Shown here: positions 46,125 through 53,604 of the stretch, piece after piece | Layout: each line of letters opens with the position of its first letter | Position numbering within the stretch: position 1 is the first letter of the stretch | Assembly (NCBI GenBank): GCA_947454025.1 | Contig: CANGIZ010000002.1 | Coordinates: 26,356-90,355 of the forward strand | Direction of reading: 5' to 3' | Origin: Bacteroidota bacterium | Lineage (GTDB): Bacteria; Bacteroidota; Bacteroidia; Chitinophagales; Chitinophagaceae | Length of the DNA stretch: 64,000 bases | Program-made: the position numbers and the translations under genes | The notes under the pieces: generated by a model | The model's input: only the letters and a program-made list of their open reading frames with translations | The model's database searches: none | Told to the model about the DNA's origin: nothing

Positions 46125-46367
46125 ATGAAAAACAGTAGAATTGTCTATTATGACTCTTTTAGCATTGCAGTGATTAATCCAAGTGGGAAAATGAGACGAT
46201 TATATTGCCCATTTTTGGTCAAATGTATATACACAACTGATGAAATAAAAGAAAATAGTAGCGTGTATGTAGATCAGGTATTTAAGGACCCAGATGATAA
46301 ACTATCATATATGATCGGTGGAAACCTTTATGCCTATTCAAACTTTAGAATTTCGATAAATTTCTAA
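46125..46367 (+). CDS. Hypothetical small protein after the RadC-like gene
   Basis: From ATG 46125 (MKNSRIVYYDSFSIAVINPS) it has 80 residues, beta-rich, no known motif. It starts 19 bp after the RadC-like stop and is likely co-transcribed. Its last 4 bases overlap the convergent XRE gene. Confidence 0.5.
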   Translation: MKNSRIVYYDSFSIAVINPSGKMRRLYCPFLVKCIYTTDEIKENSSVYVDQVFKDPDDKLSYMIGGNLYAYSNFRISINF

Positions 46368-46585
46368 CCAACAAGTTCTGCTAATGTGATGTCTAATCCC
46401 TTAGCTAAAGCAATTAGGGTGGTTAAAGTGGGGTTGATCTTCCCTTTTTCCACCCTATGAACTTGACTAAGCTCAATATCTGCCTCAAAAGCAAGCTGCT
46501 CAAGTGTCAGACCTTTATTAGTTCGCAGGTTTTTCAGTTTCTCCCCAAATTGATCTAGAGTCTCTTGATTTCTTAGGTTATTCAT
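46364..46585 (-). CDS. XRE-family HTH regulator
   Basis: Cro/C1-type HTH: FGEKLKNLRTNKGLTLEQLAFEADIELSQVHRVEKGKINPTLTTLIALAKGLDITLAELVG. I use ATG 46585 (MNNLRNQETLDQ, 73 residues), since the ORF-track start at 46627 lies inside a perfect palindrome that is probably the operator, and a G-rich stretch (GGGGGG) precedes 46585. Probably an autoregulated repressor that also controls the divergent 46722 gene. Confidence 0.85.
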   Translation of the reverse strand: MNNLRNQETLDQFGEKLKNLRTNKGLTLEQLAFEADIELSQVHRVEKGKINPTLTTLIALAKGLDITLAELVG

Positions 46586-46619
46586 TCCCCCCAAAATGAC
46601 ACTAATCACAAAATATTTC

Positions 46620-46637
46620 TTAGGCATGTATGCCTAA
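46620..46637. promoter_or_regulatory. Candidate operator TTAGGCAT-gt-ATGCCTAA
   Basis: A perfect 8-bp inverted repeat with a 2-bp spacer, 35 bases upstream of the XRE start used here. A single half-site atgcctaa recurs at 48161-48168 in the next intergenic gap. Confidence 0.55.
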
Positions 46638-46721
46638 TTTGTAAAATATAAATTAATTTTAATTCGTAAAAATCAAAGAAAAAATGAAAGAACTATTTCT
46701 TAATTGACTTAAAATAAATAT

Positions 46722-48116
46722 ATGTTAATAAAAAATATTAAAATTCAGATAATCTTACTAATTATATTCATCTCAAATTTGAATGGTCAAACATTACAAG
46801 TTGATTATTTAAATGCTACTATAAATTCAACCCAGTACACATTTTTAGGTATAAGATATGAACACGAAGAAATCACATTTAAACCAGACTATGAATTACT
46901 AAAAACTGCTTTACAAAAAAAACAAGCAAGATATGATGCGGGTTTAGATTTGGTTTTAAAAGAATATAATAAGGCAATTCGAATGGAGTTAATAAATAAA
47001 CAAAACTTAAATGTTTTAAAAGAGTTTAAGTCTAATCTTGAAAATTTCAAATATAAATTTGCAGGATGGGATTTCTCATTACCACAAAATGTTAATTCTG
47101 TGCTTGAATATATAACGCAAATTTATAAAAACGAAGGGATCAGAAACGAAATAATAGTTTTACAAAAACTAAATAGCAAAACAAAAAAGTATCAAAATAG
47201 TATTGACTTTTTTACCAAGAAAGAAATTTTAGATGTAATAAACAGACTTTCAAATTGTAATGTTTCTGAAATAATAAATATAGAAAACCAAATTGAAAAA
47301 ATAGGAAAATCATATCAAGATTTTTCAAATGAAGAAACTAAAAAAAATAAAAGCAATTACTGGAATTCAATAAGAGATATATATAATAAATTCAGATTTA
47401 TACCTGAAAAAGTGCCTGATGGATGGCACAAAGTAATTACTAAATTAAGTGGCAATGAAAATCTGGACGAATTAGATGAGTTTTCAGAATTTAAAGAACA
47501 CGAATCTGTTTATGTTAAAAATAATAAAATCATTCAAATTGCAGATTCAGTTGGAGATATATATTCAGGTTCAATTGTTGAGTTTCCTGAATTAATTAAT
47601 ACAAATACTAGAATGACTTCAACTAATTTTATTGAAACAGAATATAGTATTAAAAAAGGTATTGGCAGAACTGATGAAGATATTTTATATATAGAAAATG
47701 ATGGCAGAAGACATTTATATAGTGAAGATGCGTTCAAAGAATGGGAAGAACTATTTGGCGAAAAATCTAACCATAAAATAAAAATTAATAAATCTTTTTA
47801 CTTCATAGATTATATTTCAAAGTATAACACAGCACAGTTGAAAATAGACGAATTAAAACATTTTTTTAAGCCAAAAAATAAAAAAATAGTTGACGGATGG
47901 CAAAATGCATATGCAACAAATGAGATTGATTTTTGTGAAATCAGGAGTGTATTAATTAAAAATGGGAAAATCATAAAGTATAAAGTTCCAGCAGGTAATG
48001 AGTATGCGATTGAAACGGGAGGTGTAATTTTAAATGATAAATCAAATATCTCTTATATTGTGACTTCAAAAGAAGGCAAGGAAATTAAACGCCTTTTAAA
48101 CATATACATTCAATAA
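46722..48116 (+). CDS. Secreted hypothetical protein with a duplicated C-terminal module
   Basis: The 464-residue protein has a signal peptide (MLIKNIKIQIILLIIFISNLNGQ). A helical, lysine-rich region follows at about 35-215. Two similar modules come next: PDGWHKVITKL ... ESVYVKNNKIIQIADSVGDIYSGSIVEF (about 232-290) and VDGWQNAYATN ... RSVLIKNGKIIKYKVPAGNEYAIETGG (about 388-440). Each carries a DGW start, a V-(K)NGKII strand and a final G-hydrophobic strand. I do not recognise the family. Cargo of the island, possibly envelope-located. Confidence 0.65.
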   Translation: MLIKNIKIQIILLIIFISNLNGQTLQVDYLNATINSTQYTFLGIRYEHEEITFKPDYELLKTALQKKQARYDAGLDLVLKEYNKAIRMELINKQNLNVLKEFKSNLENFKYKFAGWDFSLPQNVNSVLEYITQIYKNEGIRNEIIVLQKLNSKTKKYQNSIDFFTKKEILDVINRLSNCNVSEIINIENQIEKIGKSYQDFSNEETKKNKSNYWNSIRDIYNKFRFIPEKVPDGWHKVITKLSGNENLDELDEFSEFKEHESVYVKNNKIIQIADSVGDIYSGSIVEFPELINTNTRMTSTNFIETEYSIKKGIGRTDEDILYIENDGRRHLYSEDAFKEWEELFGEKSNHKIKINKSFYFIDYISKYNTAQLKIDELKHFFKPKNKKIVDGWQNAYATNEIDFCEIRSVLIKNGKIIKYKVPAGNEYAIETGGVILNDKSNISYIVTSKEGKEIKRLLNIYIQ

Positions 48117-48403
48117 ATATACTCTCGCTGTATCATAATCTTAATTTCAAAATAGTATTTATGCCTAATATGTTCTTCTAATTTATATTTTGCTACACTA
48201 TTTTTTTTCATTTTAATGATGATACAAATGGAACCTTTTGATAAAATACATTAAGATTAGAAAAGTTTGCCTTTAAGTCAGTCCTAAAAAATAATCTTTT
48301 TATCTAGATGTAAGTACTATCAAATTACATAGAATTGATTCATTGAGAGACAAAGAAAAAAAACTTACTTCATCTATACTTAATAAGCTCTAATTAAAAC
48401 AAA
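48117..48403. other. Intergenic gap, AT-rich
   Basis: No ORF or strong hairpin. It contains one half-site atgcctaa (48161-48168) shared with the XRE operator candidate, and must carry the promoter of the next gene. Nothing else seen. Confidence 0.4.
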
Positions 48404-48958
48404 GTGATTTCAAATAATTATTTTACTACTACGCTCATATTATCTGCATTATTAATTATAGTTAAATACGGATTAAAGACATTGCAATCCAAAAATAAAA
48501 ATTTTGAAAATACAGATAATACATTAAAAAAGTACAGTGGAATTAACAGAAGGAATTTTAAAATAGAAATCGACCCAACCCACGTACACGCTGATTTAGA
48601 TTCAAATAATCAACATGAGCCGGCAATAAACTATATTGACAATTGCTACTATATTGTACTGGAAGATTCACGCGAATTGTATGAAACATTTCCACCAGAG
48701 CTTCCTTTTATAGATGGAGACTTAGCAAAAAGAAAAGCGGATGCTACAGAATGGTTTTATAGAAGAAAAAAAATATTACAAACGAAGCGTTTATATAAAG
48801 GAGACTATGTTAATCACGACTACCCACCCTATAAAATAGAACTGTATCTTGTAGATGTGAAAAACAATATAAAAAATGAATATTTAATTATTGATCAGTT
48901 TGGCAAAGAAATAACAGAAAACGCACTTATTGAGGCGTCCTTATTGAAAGACAATTAA
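48404..48958 (+). CDS. Hypothetical protein with one N-terminal membrane span
   Basis: 184 residues, starting at GTG. Residues 6-26 (YFTTTLILSALLIIVKYGLKT) are a membrane anchor, followed by a charged linker and a soluble domain with DPTHVHADLDSN, YIVLEDSRELYETFPPELPF and YKIELYLVDVKN. No family recognised. No in-frame ATG gives a sensible protein with the anchor, so GTG is preferred. It ends just before the GC-rich inverted repeat. Confidence 0.55.
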   Translation: MISNNYFTTTLILSALLIIVKYGLKTLQSKNKNFENTDNTLKKYSGINRRNFKIEIDPTHVHADLDSNNQHEPAINYIDNCYYIVLEDSRELYETFPPELPFIDGDLAKRKADATEWFYRRKKILQTKRLYKGDYVNHDYPPYKIELYLVDVKNNIKNEYLIIDQFGKEITENALIEASLLKDN

Positions 48959-48971
48959 TTAAATTTATATA

Positions 48972-49058
48972 ATGGCGATGGTGGCGGTGGCGACGACCAC
49001 CGCACAACTCATCGCAAAATGCTTAATTTTGACTCGTCGCCATCGCCATGGTCGCCAT
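48972..49058. repeat. 25-bp GC-rich inverted repeat with 37-base loop
   Basis: The left arm atggcgatggtggcggtggc + gacga (48972-48996) pairs with the right arm tcgtcgccatcgccatggtc + gccat (49034-49058), 21 of 25 positions matching. Both arms are made of GGCGA(C/T) and GGTGGC units, strikingly GC-rich within an AT-rich element. The right arm encodes the last residues of the DUF3987 protein (MATMAMATS). It lies between convergent genes, so it could be a two-way terminator, but no T tract follows either arm. An origin or processing site is the other option. Confidence 0.75.
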
Positions 49059-50483
49059 AGATGTTTTTCTAAATAAACCAGGTTTAACACGCTCCAAAAA
49101 ACCGGCACTAACAAATTCTAATAACCACCTTGAAACAGTACGATCAGAGATTGCCAAAAGAGGCAGCAATGACCTAGTGTCTTCCGTTGTAAATTCAGCC
49201 GGCAAAGACTTCAAAAATTGAATCTTTTTCCCTACCACAGCGGACTCATCCTTTTCGCCAGGAAGTGTCTTAAATAGCTTTAAACTGCAAAATAGGCTAT
49301 ATTCAATTAGCCACAGAGCATTGCCAAAATCCTCATCTGTACAATAAACAATTGACTGATCAGATTTTTGATTATATACCCTAAACATGGTAAAAATTGT
49401 TGCAAGCCGGAATGTCATTAATGCATGCCTCTTAGGTAATGAAACAGCAGATTCACTAGTAAAATGATACGCATGCATTAAATTGTACTTTCCAAAATCT
49501 TGAATGGCATCCCACTGCTTCTGTGAAAATTTAATTTCAATATTTCTAGACTTGAAATATTTCCAAATTTCAAAATATTCAATTGATAGCGTATTAAATT
49601 GCTCATCTAGAACTGGACAATCTTCACATGGCTGCGTGTTTTTCCAAAGTAACTCTGCATCACCAACTAAAAATAAAAATCTAGACACTAAGCCATCCGC
49701 GTTTGAATGTAGAATTTTTCTAACTTGGTTAAGTGTACCAGTCAGAACGATTGACAATTTCGGGTTATTTGCAATTTGAATTTCACTGTCTTTTTTTATC
49801 ATCTTTGAAATAGGTTCATGATGAAAAGCTTGTCTAAAAATACTAGAGTTCATACTTCCGAATTCGCCAGATGCCGAAATTCCAATAGAATCCATTTCAG
49901 TTTCAAATAAAGTTAATATCTCTTCCCCACCAATATCTGAAAGCATTTCAATTAGTTTAGCTGAACTAGTATTTCCTGGTGCGAGCACAGGTTTTAATTT
50001 TGGCCTCTCTGGTGGTATACCAGTAGGATTCTTCCTATACAGCCTTAACTCTTCCTTATAAATACTTATTTTTTGATTAAACTCATCAAGTATAGACTCG
50101 TTAATTTTATTCAACAAGGATCTAGACAAAGCTGCAGATCCTTTCCCTGCAGACGCAGGAAAAACTGCCATAAGATATAATGCAGGTGAATTGCGTTTCC
50201 TGTCATAATTAAACCAAACATTTGGGAACAGGCTCCCTGAAACAATAGAACTCGTAAAAAGTGTAATTGATTTTTCGACAAATGAATTTGTAATTACACC
50301 ACGACTAATTTGTGATGGTACAGTACTAATTACTTTATCGAGTTGTTGCTCCACATCTGCTTTTTCATTAAAATCAAAATGACTGGAACTATCCGTTTTA
50401 TAAAACCTTTGCCAGTTTAATGTACTTGGTGGTAGAACATTGTTAGTCGATTCATCTATTTTAGATGCTTCTTCTTTAATCAT
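49023..50483 (-). CDS. DUF3987 protein (primase/helicase-like, mobile-element type)
   Basis: The 486-residue protein matches DUF3987 proteins of Bacteroidota elements. The core is LYLMAVFPASAGKGSAALSRSLLNKI near residue 110 (a P-loop-like AGKGS), then PGNTSSAKLIEMLSDIGGEEILTLFETEMDSI, and KLSIVLTGTLNQVRKILHSNADGLVSRFLFL. The C-terminal 60 residues are a winged-helix-like segment (LPAEFTTEDTRSLLPLLAISDRTVSRWLLEF). Related proteins pair with primases in plasmid or phage replication. Its start overlaps the PIF1-like gene by 4 bp. Its C-terminus runs into the GC-rich inverted repeat. Confidence 0.8.
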   Translation of the reverse strand: MIKEEASKIDESTNNVLPPSTLNWQRFYKTDSSSHFDFNEKADVEQQLDKVISTVPSQISRGVITNSFVEKSITLFTSSIVSGSLFPNVWFNYDRKRNSPALYLMAVFPASAGKGSAALSRSLLNKINESILDEFNQKISIYKEELRLYRKNPTGIPPERPKLKPVLAPGNTSSAKLIEMLSDIGGEEILTLFETEMDSIGISASGEFGSMNSSIFRQAFHHEPISKMIKKDSEIQIANNPKLSIVLTGTLNQVRKILHSNADGLVSRFLFLVGDAELLWKNTQPCEDCPVLDEQFNTLSIEYFEIWKYFKSRNIEIKFSQKQWDAIQDFGKYNLMHAYHFTSESAVSLPKRHALMTFRLATIFTMFRVYNQKSDQSIVYCTDEDFGNALWLIEYSLFCSLKLFKTLPGEKDESAVVGKKIQFLKSLPAEFTTEDTRSLLPLLAISDRTVSRWLLEFVSAGFLERVKPGLFRKTSMATMAMATSQN

Positions 50484-51751
50484 AACCGTATTATTTTAGA
50501 GTGTTTAAAAAAATCATTAATCCTTTGATCTACAATAATGTCATCTTGTCTTATTGGCCTTGCAAGCGAAAGGCCTTCATAAGATTTTAGCCTAGATAAT
50601 GCAACATAAAGTTGTCCTGCTGCAAACGCACCTCTTCCTAAATCAATATGTGCCTTATCGTAAGTTGCACCTTGTGATTTGTGAATAGAAATTCCCCATG
50701 CTAACTTGATCGGGTATTGTTTAATAGTTCCTATTACTTTTTGTTCATTTCGCTGATAAAAAATTGAAAAAGTACTTTCTGTTTTTTGCCATACTTCTTT
50801 CTGGATTTCAACATCATTACCAGTGTCTAGCTCTACAGTAATTGGTCCGTCTAAATCAATATCCTTTACAACTCCGATACTTCCATTTACATATGAGCCA
50901 TTCATAGAATTTCTAGTTAATACAACTCTGGCTCCTATTTTTATAAATAGATCCTTGTCAACAATAAAATCATTTACACCAATTTTTCCTTCCACCTCTG
51001 CGGTGATTTGATATAAATTATCTTTAATTTCAGATAGCTTCTGTTTATTTAAATTAAAAATAGATTCATTATAAGGAGCTAATGTAACGGCGTCAGAAGG
51101 TGCGGATTTGACTACTTTTAAATTAAGATAATCAAGATGAGCAATAGTTGCTTCACCTAATCTAACTGAATTCAAAGCATCAATAAATTTAATATCATTT
51201 TGCCTATAAACTTTTGTCAACTCAATCGTTGAAAAACTCACTTCTTTTAAAACTTTAGCACTGAAAAAGAAAGGGGTATCATATTCGTCAGGCAAAATAC
51301 TGGACGAAGTCACCACTGGCGGTAATTGATAAAGATCCCCAACTAATAAAAGCCTTTTGCCAGCAAATGGTACTTGACTATTGCAATTAAGCCTCAAAGC
51401 AAAATCAATAAAATCAAGCTTATCTGGACGTAACATAGATACCTCATCAATCAAAATTAAATCCGCATTCTTTACAGCTTCTCGTTTTTCATAACGACGA
51501 ATTACTTCAATGTCATGCAAAGGGTTTGTAACGCGTGGCGGTATTTGCAATGCAGACTCTATTGTACTACCACCAAGCAACAAGGCCGCTGCACCTGTTG
51601 TAGCAAGCTTAATAATACTCTTATCGGAATCTTCCACAAACTTCTTTAATAGAGTAGTTTTACCAACTCCGGCACCACCTGTCAAAAAAACAACTGACGA
51701 TGGCTCTTTTAATTGCTCATTAAGCATTTTTATCAAATCAACATTTGACAT
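50480..51751 (-). CDS. PIF1/RecD2-like superfamily 1 helicase
   Basis: 423 residues. Walker A VVFLTGGAGVGKTTLLKKF near 20, ATTGAAALLLGGSTIESAL (motif Ia of PIF1), DLILIDEVSMLRPDKLDFID (motif II), RLLLVGDLYQLPPV (motif III), LAWGISIHKSQGATYDKAHIDL (motif V) and QLYVALSRLKSYEGL (motif VI). PIF1-type helicases unwind 5'-3' and work at replication forks. The 4-bp ATGA overlap with the DUF3987 gene makes them a coupled replication pair. Confidence 0.92.
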   Translation of the reverse strand: MSNVDLIKMLNEQLKEPSSVVFLTGGAGVGKTTLLKKFVEDSDKSIIKLATTGAAALLLGGSTIESALQIPPRVTNPLHDIEVIRRYEKREAVKNADLILIDEVSMLRPDKLDFIDFALRLNCNSQVPFAGKRLLLVGDLYQLPPVVTSSSILPDEYDTPFFFSAKVLKEVSFSTIELTKVYRQNDIKFIDALNSVRLGEATIAHLDYLNLKVVKSAPSDAVTLAPYNESIFNLNKQKLSEIKDNLYQITAEVEGKIGVNDFIVDKDLFIKIGARVVLTRNSMNGSYVNGSIGVVKDIDLDGPITVELDTGNDVEIQKEVWQKTESTFSIFYQRNEQKVIGTIKQYPIKLAWGISIHKSQGATYDKAHIDLGRGAFAAGQLYVALSRLKSYEGLSLARPIRQDDIIVDQRINDFFKHSKIIRL

Positions 51752-51767
51752 ATTAATAGATTAAATT

Positions 51768-51792
51768 ATGGGGTAGCATATTTCTACCCCAT
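51768..51792 (-). promoter_or_regulatory. Hairpin 17 bases before the PIF1-like gene
   Basis: atggggtag-catattt-ctaccccat is a perfect 9-bp stem with a 7-base loop. It is also 4 bases after the end of the upstream gene, so it could terminate that gene; its T-tail on the minus strand is weak (aatttaat). Confidence 0.5.
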
Positions 51793-51796
51793 GGTT

Positions 51797-52102
51797 TTAC
51801 AATTCAACTACACCTGATGAACTTGATGCACTATCTAGCAATAGTACGGTTGGGTTATCAGGTACAATTATTTCAACCCCCGATTCATTTAAAAAATCTA
51901 CTAGGATCTCTAGGAACTTTTCGGAATGAATTATATGATAATCATCAAGATAACATGGTGGCCCCTCACCTTCTTTAAAATTTCGGACTAGAATGTAACG
52001 ATGTATGCGATTACCACCAATACACTCGCATTCATATAGAGCAACATATCCAAAGGATATGAGCCGCTCCCTAAGCATTTCTGCTTTTAACAAATTTTTC
52101 AT
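51797..52102 (-). CDS. Hypothetical small protein
   Basis: From ATG 52102 (MKNLLKAEMLRERLISFGYVALYECE) it has 101 residues, mixed helix and strand, ending in a serine-rich tail (LLLDSASSSSGVVEL). No motif recognised. It belongs to the minus-strand series between the HTH gene and the PIF1-like helicase, so it is probably part of the element's replication operon. Confidence 0.5.
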   Translation of the reverse strand: MKNLLKAEMLRERLISFGYVALYECECIGGNRIHRYILVRNFKEGEGPPCYLDDYHIIHSEKFLEILVDFLNESGVEIIVPDNPTVLLLDSASSSSGVVEL

Positions 52103-52224
52103 TCTTATATGTTTAAGTTTTCTATTTAATACCAAGTATTGGCATTATCAAATTGCTAAGCACTTATCATTTCAACTACAGCGGCTTAGCCAAATAACTG
52201 TAGCCCGATTCTATAATTCCTTAA

Positions 52225-52443
52225 CTATCTTTTGTAGTAAGGATTTTTGTAAAACCCTCGATAATAACCTCCACCGGGTTTTTGCATTGGGATCCAAAAA
52301 TGGCCGGTTAACTTGCATCGAAACATAATTTGGCATCCTACTAAAGGGACAATTTCAATTTGCTCACATCTAATTTTATTTAACATATAATTGCTAAATA
52401 GTTGTTTGTACTTTTCCATACGTTCTTTTTTAAAATGTTCCAT
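52225..52443 (-). CDS. Hypothetical small basic protein
   Basis: 72 residues, rich in K, R, Y and aromatic residues (MQKPGGGYYRGFYKNPYYKR at the end). Its start overlaps the HTH gene end by 14 bp, consistent with translational coupling. No family recognised; possibly nucleic-acid binding given its charge. Confidence 0.45.
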   Translation of the reverse strand: MEHFKKERMEKYKQLFSNYMLNKIRCEQIEIVPLVGCQIMFRCKLTGHFWIPMQKPGGGYYRGFYKNPYYKR

Positions 52444-52609
52444 TTTTTACTTTTTGGTTTTCTAAAAATTCATCAATTTGCTGTTGAGTATAACGCACTA
52501 GACGTCCTACCTTGACAAAGGCGATCAACCCTTTGTCACGAAGGTTTTGAAGAGTCCGTGTTGTGCATTTTAACTGTGCAGCTACTTCATGTGTTGTAAA
52601 TAAATCCAT
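52430..52609 (-). CDS. Excisionase-like helix-turn-helix protein (HTH_17)
   Basis: From ATG 52609 (MDLFTTHEVAAQLKCTTRTLQNLRDKGLIAFVKVGRLVRYTQQQIDEFL; 59 residues) it is a MerR-like winged helix of the HTH_17 type, normal for Xis or replication-control proteins of Bacteroidota elements. It is three genes' length from the integrase on the same strand. The extra residues in the ORF track before ATG 52609 have no family match. Confidence 0.85.
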   Translation of the reverse strand: MDLFTTHEVAAQLKCTTRTLQNLRDKGLIAFVKVGRLVRYTQQQIDEFLENQKVKNGTF

Positions 52610-52701
52610 GCTAATTCGTTTTAAGAAACCAAAATTAGATGCCGCATGGAGGCATAACAATTTTAATGCAAAATCTGAGGGGGTAACTGAGGGGGTGAAG
52701 T

Positions 52702-53598
52702 CTAACTTAAACTTAAAATAGCATTGTCAATATCAGACTTAATTGCACCACATTGTGTTGGCTTATTGTTTCTAAATTGAATGTAAGAAACAGGAGTATA
52801 CGTATTGGACTTAGTAGTTGAACTTACTAACACCATAGAATCGGTTAAAAACCTTGCATTGATCTTTTTTGGTGCTTTAATAACCGAAGTCTTATCACCT
52901 ATTGTTAGATGCAACTGAGTGATAAAATATTTCAAGCAGGAAATACTTAAATTAACTTCCAGTCTTCTGAATTTATGAGCCCCACCAAACACATTTTCAA
53001 TATTAGTAATATTGCAAGATCTTGTTGTCATAAATCCACCTAATTCAATAGAAAATTTTTGCAATTTACTTTGCATAATTTTTGATGGATCGAAACGATA
53101 ATTACTATTTAACCTATATGGATTAATACCACTAACAATGGGGGGCTTTTTTAACTGATAAGAACTAACAAACGTATTTACTTTATTAACAAAGTTCATC
53201 CTCTTCTCTTTAGATGATAAACATTGATCATAAAACTCAAGATCGCTTAGCTCAGAAAATGGGAACAAATGAAAATCTGTTACTTGAATTTCTCTCTCAT
53301 AATTGACAATGAAGCTTAGACTATGAAAAAAATTAAACACAAAATTATATTCAAGCTCATCATCATTTGTTGGCGACTTTAGGTAACTAACTAAACCATT
53401 ATCATCATTTAATGTCTCCAACATCCCCAATACAACTTTTTCAAAAAGGCTTAGACTATGATCATCAATTTCTGGTGCAATAACACTTTTATGATCATTT
53501 GCAAATACATATCCAAAGGCATTAACTTCCCCCTTCTCCTTCTTTTCTATAAAAGAAACAGGGAAATATTTATCATATATTTTGGAACAATCAATCAT
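52702..53598 (-). CDS. Unknown protein next to the integrase
   Basis: 298 residues, not recognised. It is soluble, rich in S, N, F and K, without a signal peptide. Features visible are a MIDCSKIYDKYFPVSF start, a helical region at 60-150, and a strand-rich second half (FSIELGGFMTTRSCNITNIENVFGGAHKFRRLEVNLSISCLKYFITQLHL). It lies 6 bp after the integrase gene and so is probably translated from the same message. It may help recombination direction or be cargo. Confidence 0.6.
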   Translation of the reverse strand: MIDCSKIYDKYFPVSFIEKKEKGEVNAFGYVFANDHKSVIAPEIDDHSLSLFEKVVLGMLETLNDDNGLVSYLKSPTNDDELEYNFVFNFFHSLSFIVNYEREIQVTDFHLFPFSELSDLEFYDQCLSSKEKRMNFVNKVNTFVSSYQLKKPPIVSGINPYRLNSNYRFDPSKIMQSKLQKFSIELGGFMTTRSCNITNIENVFGGAHKFRRLEVNLSISCLKYFITQLHLTIGDKTSVIKAPKKINARFLTDSMVLVSSTTKSNTYTPVSYIQFRNNKPTQCGAIKSDIDNAILSLS

Positions 53599-53604
53599 AT
53601 ATCA

